64,000 bases of DNA, taken from NCBI GenBank assembly GCA_963588905.1, contig CAVAJF010000010.1, positions 62,001-126,000 of the forward strand. The letters are read 5' to 3'. The stretch comes from Butyricicoccus_A sp963588905. GTDB taxonomy: Bacteria > Bacillota > Clostridia > Oscillospirales > Butyricicoccaceae. Positions 1 to 8,423 of this stretch are shown piece by piece. Below the pieces are notes generated by a model. That model saw only the letters and a list, made by a program, of their open reading frames with translations, searched no databases and was not told the origin of the DNA. Numbering within the stretch: the first letter of the stretch is position 1; every line of letters starts with the position of its first letter. The translations under genes were made by a program, and so were the position numbers.

Positions 1-271
1 AATGTTTCAAAAATGTTACAATTTCGATTTATTTTATCTGCTTTCCCATCCATAAAGACCCGAATTAACCTGTTTTGTAATTTTAACACGCCGCTATAGC
101 ATAGTCAATTGTTTTTCCCTACTATTCCCGCGCCATTTGCGCCTAAATATCATACATTTCTGACAAAATCTGTCGTTCTTCCCATGTTTCCCAAGGAAAA
201 CTTACAAAATATCTACTCATTTCGTTCCATGATGCTCCAAATTATGTCAGAATTCCTGCATTCTGTACAGC
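1..271. other. AT-rich stretch with no recognised gene
   Basis: I see no convincing coding region, RNA or repeat here. The short open frames have no ribosome site and no recognisable sequence. The stretch is AT-rich, like the NACHT gene that follows, and may belong to the same acquired segment. Confidence 0.5.
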
Positions 272-300
272 TTGTAAAATTCGACCGCGTTTGATAAAAT
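272..300 (+). promoter_or_regulatory. SigA promoter of the NACHT gene
   Basis: TTGTAA (272-277) and TAAAAT (295-300) are 17 bp apart. The -10 is preceded by TGA, giving an extended -10. It lies 23 bp upstream of the start codon. Confidence 0.6.
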
Positions 301-323
301 AACAGAAGAAAGGCGGTGGACAC

Positions 324-2188
324 ATGGTAAACGATATTGCTACAGCAGGCGGAAAAGCCGCAGCAACCGGCTTTGCAAATAAAGCTGTGGATTTTATGAT
401 GCGAAAAATCCACGAGGCACATGAAAAAACCACCATAGAATCCGGTGCGGCTTTTGACGCGTATCTGAAGAATGCATATGATGCACTCAACTGGAAACGA
501 ACATTGGCTTCCGGTTATGAATCATTATGTATTATTGGCGAAAACAGTATGTATGTTGACATCGGCGCGTACTATACAACACCCGATGGTAAAGAACATA
601 ACGTAGATACATCCAATGTAAAGACCATACTTTCTGCCAATGACCGTGAAGATAAAACATTATCGACGGCACCGGCGGCGCAGGCAAATCCATGTTAATG
701 CGGTATCTCTTTGTTGATACCGTTTCTCGAAATGCAGGCAATTATATTCCGGTTTATATGGAACTAGCCAAAATCAAAGCAAACTCCATGCATGAAATGA
801 ACATCCGTGCATTTGTGCGTCAATCTATGGAACATTATGGAAAAATCAGTTTATCCGATACTGTATTTGACTTCAGTTTGGAACAAGGCGGATATGTCTT
901 TCTATTTGACGGCTTTGATGAAGTCAAAGAAGACGATGCAAATGCAGTCTTAGATGCGCTTCAAAAATTCAGCGCAAAATATTCCAACAATGCCTTTATC
1001 GTCTCTTCTCGTGAACGGTTACGGCTGCGTTCTCTGTCTTCCTTCCAGATCATTCACGCAAAAGAACTATCGGAAGAAAAAGCCATAGAAGTAGCCAAAA
1101 AACTTCCAGGGCATCCCGACACAATATCTAAATTTTGTAAAAATTTAAAAGATAGCTGGTTTCGGGAATATAATGAATTTGCAACAAGTCCTCTCTTGCT
1201 CACGATGATGTTTATCACTTTCGAGCAAAACGGGGATATTTCTAATTGTTTACCGGATTTTTATCAAGACTGTTTTGATGCCTTGTATAACAAGCATGAT
1301 GCGGTACACAAAGTCGGATTTAAACGAACTTTTCACTGTGATATTTCTAAACGCAAATTTCAAGCCGTTTTTTCTTATTTCTGCTTTCATACATGGCGGC
1401 AGGAAATTTATGATTTTTCAGAGGATGAAATGCTCGAGTGGCTGGAAAAAAGTCTGAAAAAACAGAATCTTTCCGTGTCCGCCGAAGATTATCTAAAAGA
1501 TCTGACAGAGTCTCTATGCATGATTACATACGAAGGGCATCGTTATCGATTCGCTCACCGCTCGTTTCAGACATATTTTGCAGTGAAGTACACGCGTGCT
1601 CTTTCAGACCAACAACAAAAAACGTTTTTGACAGATAAATTCCATTGGAATTCTGATATACATTGGAATGACGATTATGTAGATCTATTAGATCTATTAA
1701 ATCAAGTAGATCATGAGAGATTTTTAAACAATCTTATCGAACCTACATTTCAAAACATTATATCAAAATATCATTCAGAGCAAATGTTTTTCCAACATAT
1801 CATTCCCTACATCGATATTCAAATTTGCTCCACTCCAGCAAAACCAGTATGTGTTTTGACTACAGATTTTCCATCGCCAGATTATAAGCATCTCTTATCA
1901 TATATTAATTGCAAAATAGCAATCAATTTTTCTTCCGCAAAAAAACTTGATCCTGCACTACTTCGTAAATATTCAGAAGTTGATGATAAAACTTTTAAAG
2001 ATATTATTTCGTTAAGAGCTTTATTACATTCTGATAATATCAGTGAAAGTGATAAGAATATACTATCCAATTGTATTTTAGATGTATTTCAAGCTCACGA
2101 AATATACCAAGCAATAACAGACTGGCTCGCTGCGCGCGAAGCGGCGCGGCAGAAGCCCAGCTCTGACGACAAGTTCGCGGATTATTAA
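324..2188 (+). pseudogene. NACHT-domain NTPase, frameshifted at the P-loop
   Basis: Two adjoining frames encode one NACHT (STAND) ATPase. The first (324-698) has a GGCGG-type ribosome site and a 110-residue N-terminal region. The second holds the rest: the P-loop GTGGAGKS lies at about 668-691, a Walker B-like DGFDEV at about 908, and a helical C-terminus runs to 2188. The join is near 655-661, where one base appears to be missing (restoring a T in the TT run gives a continuous reading). The only ATG in the second frame, 692, comes just after the P-loop, so no intact NTPase can be made. Bacterial NACHT proteins include phage-defence ATPases, but no defence partner is visible, so that role is inference. 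AT-rich composition unlike its neighbours suggests transfer. A sequencing error is the alternative. Confidence 0.75.
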
Positions 2189-2197
2189 CTTCATGCA

Positions 2198-2229
2198 AAA
2201 AAGTCTGCCGCCGCTGCGACAGACTTTTT
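2198..2229. terminator. Bidirectional terminator between NACHT and Rrf2 genes
   Basis: AAAAAGTCTG and CAGACTTTTT form a perfect 10-bp stem round a GC-rich loop, with a U-tract in both directions. It serves both converging genes. Confidence 0.85.
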
Positions 2230-2251
2230 CTCTTTCTGATATGTTTTGTTT

Positions 2252-2686
2252 TCAGATGGAATAAAAATCGCTCATTTCCTCGCTGCGCTCCACGAGATCT
2301 GCCAGTGTAATGTTATCCACCACTTGATTGATGGCGTCATTGAGCTGCTGCCACACTGTCAGGGTAACACAGGTCTCTGCTTTTGGACAGTTCTCCACGC
2401 CCTCTTCCACACAGGCTACCGGCGCAAGGGAGCCTTCTGTCAGGCGCAGAATATCACCAACTGTGTACTCCTTCGGCGCTCTTGCCAGTCGATAGCCGCC
2501 GGACGAGCCACGCACGCTCTTGACAAAACCGGCTTTTGTCAAAACACCAATGATTTGTTCCAGATACTTTCCGCTGATTTCCTGCCGCTTGGCAATCGTC
2601 TTGAGCGCAATGTTTTCTCCTGTATCATGAACCGCCAGATCGAGCATCAGGCGCAATGCATATCTACCCTTGGTCGAAATCCTCAT
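2252..2686 (-). CDS. Rrf2/IscR-family transcriptional regulator
   Basis: This 144-residue protein has the Rrf2 winged helix (start MRISTKGRYALRLM, then SGKYLEQI and VRGSSGGYRLAR). It keeps three cysteines at 92, 100 and 106, matching the spacing of the IscR [2Fe-2S] ligands. It is therefore probably a cluster-sensing or cysteine-metabolism regulator of the IscR/CymR type. No isc or suf genes lie beside it, so its targets cannot be named. The start has a GGAGG site at good spacing. The gene stands alone behind its own consensus promoter and is probably autoregulated. Confidence 0.9.
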   Translation of the reverse strand: MRISTKGRYALRLMLDLAVHDTGENIALKTIAKRQEISGKYLEQIIGVLTKAGFVKSVRGSSGGYRLARAPKEYTVGDILRLTEGSLAPVACVEEGVENCPKAETCVTLTVWQQLNDAINQVVDNITLADLVERSEEMSDFYSI

Positions 2687-2710
2687 AAAGGTTTACCTCC
2701 TATTTCCCCT

Positions 2711-2739
2711 ATTATATACTAATTTACTAGGAATTGCAA
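2711..2739 (-). promoter_or_regulatory. SigA promoter of the Rrf2 gene
   Basis: On the minus strand TTGCAA (2734-2739) and TATAAT (2711-2716) are separated by 17 bp. The spacer holds CTAGTAAATTAG, an imperfect palindrome where the Rrf2 protein could bind its own promoter; the operator role is inference. Confidence 0.75.
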
Positions 2740-2780
2740 CACCTTATTTTGTATTTTTTCAAAACAACTCGCATTATCCC

Positions 2781-2809
2781 TTGTCAGTTTGCAAAAAAAA
2801 TGATATGAT
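2781..2809 (+). promoter_or_regulatory. SigA promoter of the DUF5067 lipoprotein
   Basis: TTGTCA (2781-2786) and TATGAT (2804-2809) are 17 bp apart, about 70 bp upstream of the start codon. Confidence 0.65.
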
Positions 2810-2878
2810 ACATGGTACGTTATTCTTTATTTCTTAACACGTACTTAACATTCGTTTACACCCAATGGAGGATTCGTT

Positions 2879-3499
2879 ATGAAGAAACTGAGCGCATTCT
2901 TTTTGCTCTGTCTAATAACTCTCACATTAACTGCTTGCGGAAAACCCGCTGATGCTGCCCCTGATTCTATTTCTACAGATAAAACCGGTTCCGCAGAGGC
3001 ACCGCAAATCGGTTCTGCTGGCAGTGCAGCAGGCTCTTCGGAAGAAAACGCCGATCCGAACACGCGCTCTTTCCGTGACTGCACGGTATCTGTCGTCGGC
3101 TATTCCCTCCGCAAGGATGAAAACAACGACACCGCCTTGTGTGTAGAATATGAATTTAAAAATAATTCCAGATCCGCCGCTTCGTTCAGCACAACAGTCA
3201 TTCCCAATGCATATCAAGCGGAGGAAAATGAATCGTTGTCGGATGCAGATGTTTTGGAATACGCAACGCCAAAGCAGGCAGATGATCTGTATTCCGCTAT
3301 GCTGACCCGTATTCAGCCGGGCGAGTCCATCACCTGCGCCGCCTATTATAAGCTGAATTCCGAAACCCTGCCGGTTACTTTGCAGGTGCGTGATCTGCGC
3401 GACAGCACAGCAAAGGCACTGACCCGCGAGCTGGACATCACCGGCTTGACTGTTGAATCGGATTCCGGCACACACACAACCGGCTCCGCCGCATCATAA
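2879..3499 (+). CDS. DUF5067-type lipoprotein
   Basis: A 206-residue lipoprotein. A short hydrophobic signal ends in the lipobox LTAC, so Cys20 would be lipidated and the protein held on the outer face of the membrane. A low-complexity Ser/Ala/Glu linker follows (about 25-65), then one beta-rich domain (about 65-190) resembling DUF5067, an immunoglobulin-like fold of unknown function found in many Firmicutes lipoproteins. The start has a GGAGG site at 2867. It is a single-gene unit between its own promoter and terminator. No ligand can be assigned. Confidence 0.75.
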   Translation: MKKLSAFFLLCLITLTLTACGKPADAAPDSISTDKTGSAEAPQIGSAGSAAGSSEENADPNTRSFRDCTVSVVGYSLRKDENNDTALCVEYEFKNNSRSAASFSTTVIPNAYQAEENESLSDADVLEYATPKQADDLYSAMLTRIQPGESITCAAYYKLNSETLPVTLQVRDLRDSTAKALTRELDITGLTVESDSGTHTTGSAAS

Positions 3500-3510
3500 T
3501 TTTTCTATAG

Positions 3511-3538
3511 AAAGAACCTGCTCGTCAGGTTCTTTTTT
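3511..3538 (+). terminator. Intrinsic terminator after the DUF5067 gene
   Basis: AAAGAACCTG and CAGGTTCTTT pair round a short loop, followed by a T-run. Confidence 0.9.
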
Positions 3539-3545
3539 ATTTTGA

Positions 3546-3575
3546 TTGACAAGACTTTGCCGTGTGCAGTACAAT
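3546..3575 (+). promoter_or_regulatory. SigA promoter of the DUF4317 gene
   Basis: A perfect TTGACA (3546-3551) and TACAAT (3570-3575) with an 18-bp spacer lie 44 bp before the start codon. Confidence 0.75.
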
Positions 3576-3619
3576 AATTTCACATGTCTATTCTATGATA
3601 CCGATAGGAGCGTTTCATT

Positions 3620-4777
3620 ATGAACGAAAAAGAAGTCGCAGAACTGCGCCGTCAGCTCAAGCGCGACAGAAATAATATTACAAAAGTGTATGGCTGCTAT
3701 GTGAATGAAAATCGCAGCATTGTCTCGACATTTTCTCAGTCTCTTGCTCTCGCAACAGAGGAAGAAGCAGACGCCTATCTCAATCTGCTCAAAAAATCGC
3801 TGTCCGGTACGCTGGGCAAGAATTTAATTGACATTGCTTTTAGCAATCAGCAGGTTATCGGCAGCGAAGAGCACAGCCTGCTGATGAAACTGCGCGAGAC
3901 CAAGCTCGAAGATGAAGAATTATTGCAAAAATTCTATGACAAAGTCATTTCCTGCGTCTCTCTGGAAGAAAATTATTTGATTCTTATCGCCTGCAATGCC
4001 TATGACGTACCATATAAAGCCAAGGATGATACCGAGCTTTCGGATGGTTCAGAAGAAATGTTCACGCATATTTTGTGCAGCATCGCACCGGTGAAAAAAA
4101 GCAAGCCTGGCTTGGGATACGATTACAACGAACAGCACTTCCATACCTTCGCCGGAGATTGGCTGGTTGCGCCGCCGCAGATCGGTTTCTTGTTCCCTGC
4201 CTTTGATGACCGCAGCACGAATATTTACAACGCTCTGTGCTACACCAAAAAGCCGGATGACACGGCACTCCCCTTCATCGAAACCATGTTCTGCACCGAT
4301 GTTCCCAAACCGGCTTCCGAACAGAAAACCTGTTTTGAGTCTCTTCTTTCCAACTCTCTGGAGGAAGAATGCAGCATGGGAGTTGTGCAGGCGGTACATG
4401 AGCAGCTGACCAATCTCATCGACATGCACAAGGAAAACAAAATCACAGAGCCATTGCAGATTCATGCGGATACTGTCACCGCAGTTTTAGAGGACTGCGG
4501 CGTATCTGAACAGCGAACGGATGCATTTCGTGAGCAATTCGAGGCAGAATTTGGCGAAGGTGAAGCTGTCAGTCCGAAAAATATCATTGACGACAAGCAT
4601 TTTGATGTGACACTGCCGGAAGTGACAATCCGCGTCAAGCCGCAGGCACGCGATCTCGTACAGACCAAGACCATTGACGGCATCAAGTACATTATGATCC
4701 GCGCAGAGGATAGCGTCGAGGTCAACGGCGTCAGCATCCACTTCGATGAAGAAGAGACAAAACATAGCAAACAATAA
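3620..4777 (+). CDS. DUF4317 family protein
   Basis: A 385-residue cytoplasmic protein matching DUF4317, a Firmicutes family of unknown function. Typical features are the N-terminal helix that begins MNEKEVAELRRQL, an ITKVYGCYV strand, the block YDVPYKAKDD, and the conserved PQIGFLFPAFDDRSTNIY (about 188-205). The C-terminus is an acidic helical region followed by a short beta domain. There is no signal peptide or membrane segment. It is monocistronic between its own promoter and a strong terminator. I can give it no biochemical role. Confidence 0.8.
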   Translation: MNEKEVAELRRQLKRDRNNITKVYGCYVNENRSIVSTFSQSLALATEEEADAYLNLLKKSLSGTLGKNLIDIAFSNQQVIGSEEHSLLMKLRETKLEDEELLQKFYDKVISCVSLEENYLILIACNAYDVPYKAKDDTELSDGSEEMFTHILCSIAPVKKSKPGLGYDYNEQHFHTFAGDWLVAPPQIGFLFPAFDDRSTNIYNALCYTKKPDDTALPFIETMFCTDVPKPASEQKTCFESLLSNSLEEECSMGVVQAVHEQLTNLIDMHKENKITEPLQIHADTVTAVLEDCGVSEQRTDAFREQFEAEFGEGEAVSPKNIIDDKHFDVTLPEVTIRVKPQARDLVQTKTIDGIKYIMIRAEDSVEVNGVSIHFDEEETKHSKQ

Positions 4778-4781
4778 CAGA

Positions 4782-4817
4782 AAAACATCCTGTTCTGGTC
4801 ACAGAACAGGATGTTTT
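4782..4817. terminator. Bidirectional terminator between DUF4317 and phosphatase genes
   Basis: ACATCCTGTTCTG and CAGAACAGGATGT form a 13-bp perfect stem flanked by A- and T-runs. Confidence 0.9.
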
Positions 4818-4827
4818 GTCTTATACT

Positions 4828-5364
4828 TTAAAAATCATACCGGCGAACTTCGCAATTTTTAATGCCAAATCCCGCGTATTCTTCATTGGTCATCTCATAA
4901 AAATATGACTGCACAACGCGAGCAATACCGTTATGTGCGACAAGTAAATAGACGGTCTCACTGTCTGCACACACATCATCCAACAAATTATAGATGCGCT
5001 GTGCCAGATGCAGCATGGATTCGCCGCCCTCATGCCGTTCCACAAATTGTTTTTTGGCTTCTCGAAACGCTGCGCCATCGCGCGGTGTAGATTCCCACTT
5101 GCCAAAGCATTGCTCGGTCAGACGTGGTTCTGCCTGCCGCGGTACGCCGGTCACTTCCGAAATATGACGCGCTGTTTCCGCCGCACGAATGAGCGGAGAA
5201 TACAAAATCTTGTCAATATGAATGCCCTGTCGGACAATCTCTTCTCCGGTTTCTATTGCCTGCTGATGTCCTTTTTCGGTCAAGGCGATGTCTGTCGCAC
5301 CGCAGATTTTGTTTTCTACATTCCAAATGGTCTCGCCATGCCGTACAAAATAAAGATGTCCCAT
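4828..5364 (-). CDS. Histidine phosphatase (phosphoglycerate mutase-like)
   Basis: A 178-residue protein of the histidine phosphatase superfamily. The phospho-acceptor motif RHGET follows the start at once and the second catalytic motif VAHNG lies near residue 150. The short length and ALTEKGHQQA block fit the broad-specificity or CobC/GpmB-like branch more than glycolytic GpmA, so the substrate is unknown. An upstream in-frame ATG exists, but the start at 5364 has a GGGAG site 8 bp ahead and puts the RHG motif at the usual position. It follows the HgdB/activase fusion gene by 14 bp and is the last gene of that operon. Confidence 0.85.
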   Translation of the reverse strand: MGHLYFVRHGETIWNVENKICGATDIALTEKGHQQAIETGEEIVRQGIHIDKILYSPLIRAAETARHISEVTGVPRQAEPRLTEQCFGKWESTPRDGAAFREAKKQFVERHEGGESMLHLAQRIYNLLDDVCADSETVYLLVAHNGIARVVQSYFYEMTNEEYAGFGIKNCEVRRYDF

Positions 5365-5378
5365 GGTTGTTTCTCCCA

Positions 5379-7037
5379 TTATTCTGTAATCATATCTGCT
5401 GCAAACAATGCCGCACCCAGTGCGCCGCACAGCTGTGCCTTTTCACTGATGACGAGCTTGGTATGGAGCTTTTCTTCCAGTGTTTGCACCAAGCCCTGAT
5501 TTTTAGAAACGCCGCCGGTCATCATATACTTCTCTTCGCCGCCGACACGCTTCGCCAGTGCCGCAGTCTTAGCGGCAACTGCCTTATTTAAGCCATGTAC
5601 AATGTCGTCCGGTGCTTTGTTTTGTGCGATGAGAGAAACGACTTCGGATTCTGCGAACACCGTACACATGCTGGAAATCGTGATGTCCTCTTTGTAATGC
5701 AATCCCGTTACACTCATCTGATCCAAGCTCATTTCCATGGTACGCGCCATCATTTCCAAGAATCTGCCGGTTCCGGCCGCACATTTATCGTTCATGACGA
5801 AATTGACAACCGAGCCGGTTTCGTCCAGACGAATGACCTTGCTGTCCTGTCCGCCGATGTCAATGACCGTGCGAACATCTGGGTCTAAATAATGTGCACC
5901 GCGCGCATGGCAGGTAATCTCTGTGATGCTCTTATCGCCGCTCTGAATGGCGGTGCGTCCATAGCCGGTAGTTACCAGCGCATCAATATCCTCGCGTGCC
6001 AGTTTTGCGCTGTCGAGTGCCTGTTCCAAGGCGCGTTCTGCGCCGATTGCCGCACCAGCCCCCGTCGGCAAAATAATACCGGTGACAATCTTTTTGTCTT
6101 TATCTAAAATAACGACATCCGTACTGGTCGAACCGCTGTCGATGCCTGCTACAAATCCTTTGCCCATCTTGCGTTCCTTTCCTTCCATCTGTTCCGGCGC
6201 AATGCTCTCCGCGAATGCTTCGAGACGCGTGAGCAGCTGTCCACTGCTTTGTACAGTATAGTCCGACTCAATTTTCAGCAGCGGAAGCGCTGCATGTTGC
6301 TTGATGTCCGCGTATTCAAAGCTATAAAAATCACAGAATTTCACGGTATGATAGATAATACCCTTGAGATTTTCGTCGTTGTACAGCTGTTTGCGTCCGG
6401 TATTATCCATCATGCGCATACATGGCATCTGGTGCAGCAGTTCTCCTGCATACCAATCCATGAGTTCATCAAACGAAAGCTGTTCCGGCGGTGCGACTTC
6501 ACCGACAGAGCGGTTGTGGACACAGCTGTTATTGACAACCGGCAGCGGCATAACCTTCTGCACCATGTCAAACAGCTCCGCGCCCATGCGTGCACCCAAA
6601 ACCGTCAGGTAAGCACCCTTCGGCTTGTCTTTTGGCACAAATGCCGCACGAAAAGCTGCTTCATCAAATGTCGTTCCCTTATATGCGCCGTATGCCGCAG
6701 CCAGTCCTTTGAGCTGTGCTGCCGTGCGCTCCCGGCTGCACGTGTCACCACAGTGCAGCATATCAATCATGTATAAAAAGTCCAATTTTCCCGATGCATC
6801 GAGAATATCATAGACACTGCGAATGGTATCACAGCAATTGACAAGCACCAATTCTTTAATCTGTCCCGCCATAACCGCTTCCAGCAACGCTTTGCCAAAG
6901 CCGCACAGATTCGGATGGGCAATCTGATCGGCACGTTCAAAGCCCTCCGGCATATGATTGACGTTCTCACACTGCCCACCAAACGCCTGCAACAGCTCAA
7001 TCGGTGTATATTTACAGACATAATACGTCTTATTCAT
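5379..7037 (-). CDS. HgdB-like domain fused to a BadF/HgdC-type ATPase activase
   Basis: A 552-residue two-part protein. Residues 1-285 are a Cys-containing domain resembling 2-hydroxyacyl-CoA dehydratase (HgdB/BcrB) subunits. Residues about 295-548 are an ASKHA ATPase of the BadF/BcrA/HgdC family, with GIDSGSTSTD near 298, DIGGQDSK near 393, and two cysteines (419 in MNDKCAAG, 458 in ISSMCTVF) that would hold the [4Fe-4S] cluster at the dimer interface. Such activases use ATP to push one low-potential electron into a partner. The start at 7037 has a GGGAGG site and overlaps the upstream stop by 8 bp, so the two products are probably made together. No CoA-transferase, acyl-CoA dehydrogenase or Etf gene adjoins, so ordinary 2-hydroxyacyl-CoA dehydration is uncertain. 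Confidence 0.85.
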   Translation of the reverse strand: MNKTYYVCKYTPIELLQAFGGQCENVNHMPEGFERADQIAHPNLCGFGKALLEAVMAGQIKELVLVNCCDTIRSVYDILDASGKLDFLYMIDMLHCGDTCSRERTAAQLKGLAAAYGAYKGTTFDEAAFRAAFVPKDKPKGAYLTVLGARMGAELFDMVQKVMPLPVVNNSCVHNRSVGEVAPPEQLSFDELMDWYAGELLHQMPCMRMMDNTGRKQLYNDENLKGIIYHTVKFCDFYSFEYADIKQHAALPLLKIESDYTVQSSGQLLTRLEAFAESIAPEQMEGKERKMGKGFVAGIDSGSTSTDVVILDKDKKIVTGIILPTGAGAAIGAERALEQALDSAKLAREDIDALVTTGYGRTAIQSGDKSITEITCHARGAHYLDPDVRTVIDIGGQDSKVIRLDETGSVVNFVMNDKCAAGTGRFLEMMARTMEMSLDQMSVTGLHYKEDITISSMCTVFAESEVVSLIAQNKAPDDIVHGLNKAVAAKTAALAKRVGGEEKYMMTGGVSKNQGLVQTLEEKLHTKLVISEKAQLCGALGAALFAADMITE

Positions 7038-8307
7038 GCTCTGAACCTCCCAGCATTTCGAGGAATGCGCCCAAACGAGTTGCCGTTTGACCTTCACCGC
7101 CGTGACTGCGGTCGCAGCCATCTCCGTCTAAGATGAGAAGCGGAATGCCCGCCTCTTCAAACATGCGCTTAGCAATTTGTGCGCCGCCCAAAGTATGCTT
7201 GCAGCCCCAATGTGCAAACCAGACGGCACCGTCTGCTCCCGCCTGCTTGGCGTGATAGATTCCCGTCTCAATGCGCCGCTTGATACTGCCATTGAGCGCA
7301 TGATATACCATGCGCTTTGCCATCGCTTCAAATGGCTGTTCCGGGTCAAACTCCAGATCCTGCGGATAGTTGTGCGCCAGCTCGCAGCCGACAATCTGTG
7401 CGTCCTCGCGGAATCGCAGCTGCTTTGCAACAGCTGCCGACCAATACGGAATCGTATGCATCCAGTAAATCCGCTTGCCCTTCGCCGCCGGTGCCTGTTC
7501 TACATCATGCAGCAGCATTTGTGTATATTTCAGTTCTTCCTCTGTGCCCAGCAAAATGTTTCCCGTCATACCTGCATACAGCGGAGAAACCAAATCACTC
7601 GGAATATACTTATCCGCACGCTTTGTTTGGAACAGGTCATAGTTTTCCATGGTCTGTTTGGTTCGTGCAACGCGCTGCTTGACGCGTTCTATGTCAATGG
7701 TCTTTCCTGTCTGCTGTTCCAAAAATTTTGCCAGCTCTCTGAGCTGATCGGCAACATACTTCACATTGGCCTCATTCTGCTGCATCGGCACATCAATCGC
7801 AAATGCCGGAACGTCAAACAACTCAGACAGCTTGCGGAAGGTCACCAGATTGGCATCACAAACCAAATTGGTATATACGATGCACTTTGGCTTTGGCAGC
7901 AACCCTTTTTCCGCAGCACCGAGAAATGTCTTATGATAGCTGCACAGTGTCTCAGACAGACCACTGTTCTCTGCCTGCTGAATACATCCGCGCTCAATAT
8001 GTGTACCTGCCAAATAACAGGAAAATCCCTCTACATTATACGGATTTAAGCCGACTTCCTGCAACAGCTCACACGGTGTAAAAATACTGACAATTGCCGA
8101 CTGCTCCGGCTTTTTGAGCGGACGAATCATCGTATTCATCATCAGCTCTGCGAGATACCGATCTGCCGGTATCAGCATTTTATCTGTTGTCATTTTTTGA
8201 CGCAGCTTCTGTACGCTCCATCCGGTGCGCAGAAGCCAGCGTGCCCGTGACGGACTAGTCTGGCTAAATTTGTCTACATATCCGCCAAACACATCTACAA
8301 TATTCAT
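7030..8307 (-). CDS. 2-hydroxyacyl-CoA dehydratase D-component-like (HgdB family) protein
   Basis: A 425-residue protein of the HgdB/BcrB/FldB fold. It keeps TPCELLQEVGL (Cys79), TNLVCDANLV (Cys150), and late cysteines in HWGCKHTLGG and DGDGCDRSHGG, consistent with an iron-sulfur cluster. Length and a single-subunit plus activase layout also resemble double-cubane cluster proteins, relatives of the dehydratases that reduce small substrates. That assignment is inference. It is the first gene of a three-gene operon with the fused activase and a histidine phosphatase, under a near-consensus promoter. The start has an AGAAGGGTG ribosome site. Confidence 0.85.
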   Translation of the reverse strand: MNIVDVFGGYVDKFSQTSPSRARWLLRTGWSVQKLRQKMTTDKMLIPADRYLAELMMNTMIRPLKKPEQSAIVSIFTPCELLQEVGLNPYNVEGFSCYLAGTHIERGCIQQAENSGLSETLCSYHKTFLGAAEKGLLPKPKCIVYTNLVCDANLVTFRKLSELFDVPAFAIDVPMQQNEANVKYVADQLRELAKFLEQQTGKTIDIERVKQRVARTKQTMENYDLFQTKRADKYIPSDLVSPLYAGMTGNILLGTEEELKYTQMLLHDVEQAPAAKGKRIYWMHTIPYWSAAVAKQLRFREDAQIVGCELAHNYPQDLEFDPEQPFEAMAKRMVYHALNGSIKRRIETGIYHAKQAGADGAVWFAHWGCKHTLGGAQIAKRMFEEAGIPLLILDGDGCDRSHGGEGQTATRLGAFLEMLGGSEHE

Positions 8308-8340
8308 AACACCCTTCTTTCTCGATTTTCCATACTGTGC

Positions 8341-8369
8341 ATATTACCCTGTTTTTGTTGGATTGTCAA
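8341..8369 (-). promoter_or_regulatory. SigA promoter of the HgdB-like operon
   Basis: On the minus strand a perfect TTGACA (8364-8369) and TAATAT (8341-8346) are 17 bp apart, 33 bp ahead of the start codon and right after the rodA terminator. Confidence 0.8.
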
Positions 8370-8372
8370 CAT

Positions 8373-8414
8373 TCAAAAAGAACAGGTGCGTTTTTTCGCA
8401 AACACACCTGTTCT
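8373..8414 (-). terminator. Terminator of the rodA-type gene
   Basis: On the minus strand AGAACAGGTG pairs with CACCTGTTCT, followed by a T-run. Confidence 0.85.
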
Positions 8415-8423
8415 CGTATTCTT

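Noticed and set aside
653..662. Programmed -1 frameshift in the NACHT gene
   Set aside because: The site lacks a slippery heptamer that would allow both tRNAs to re-pair; a one-base loss is simpler.
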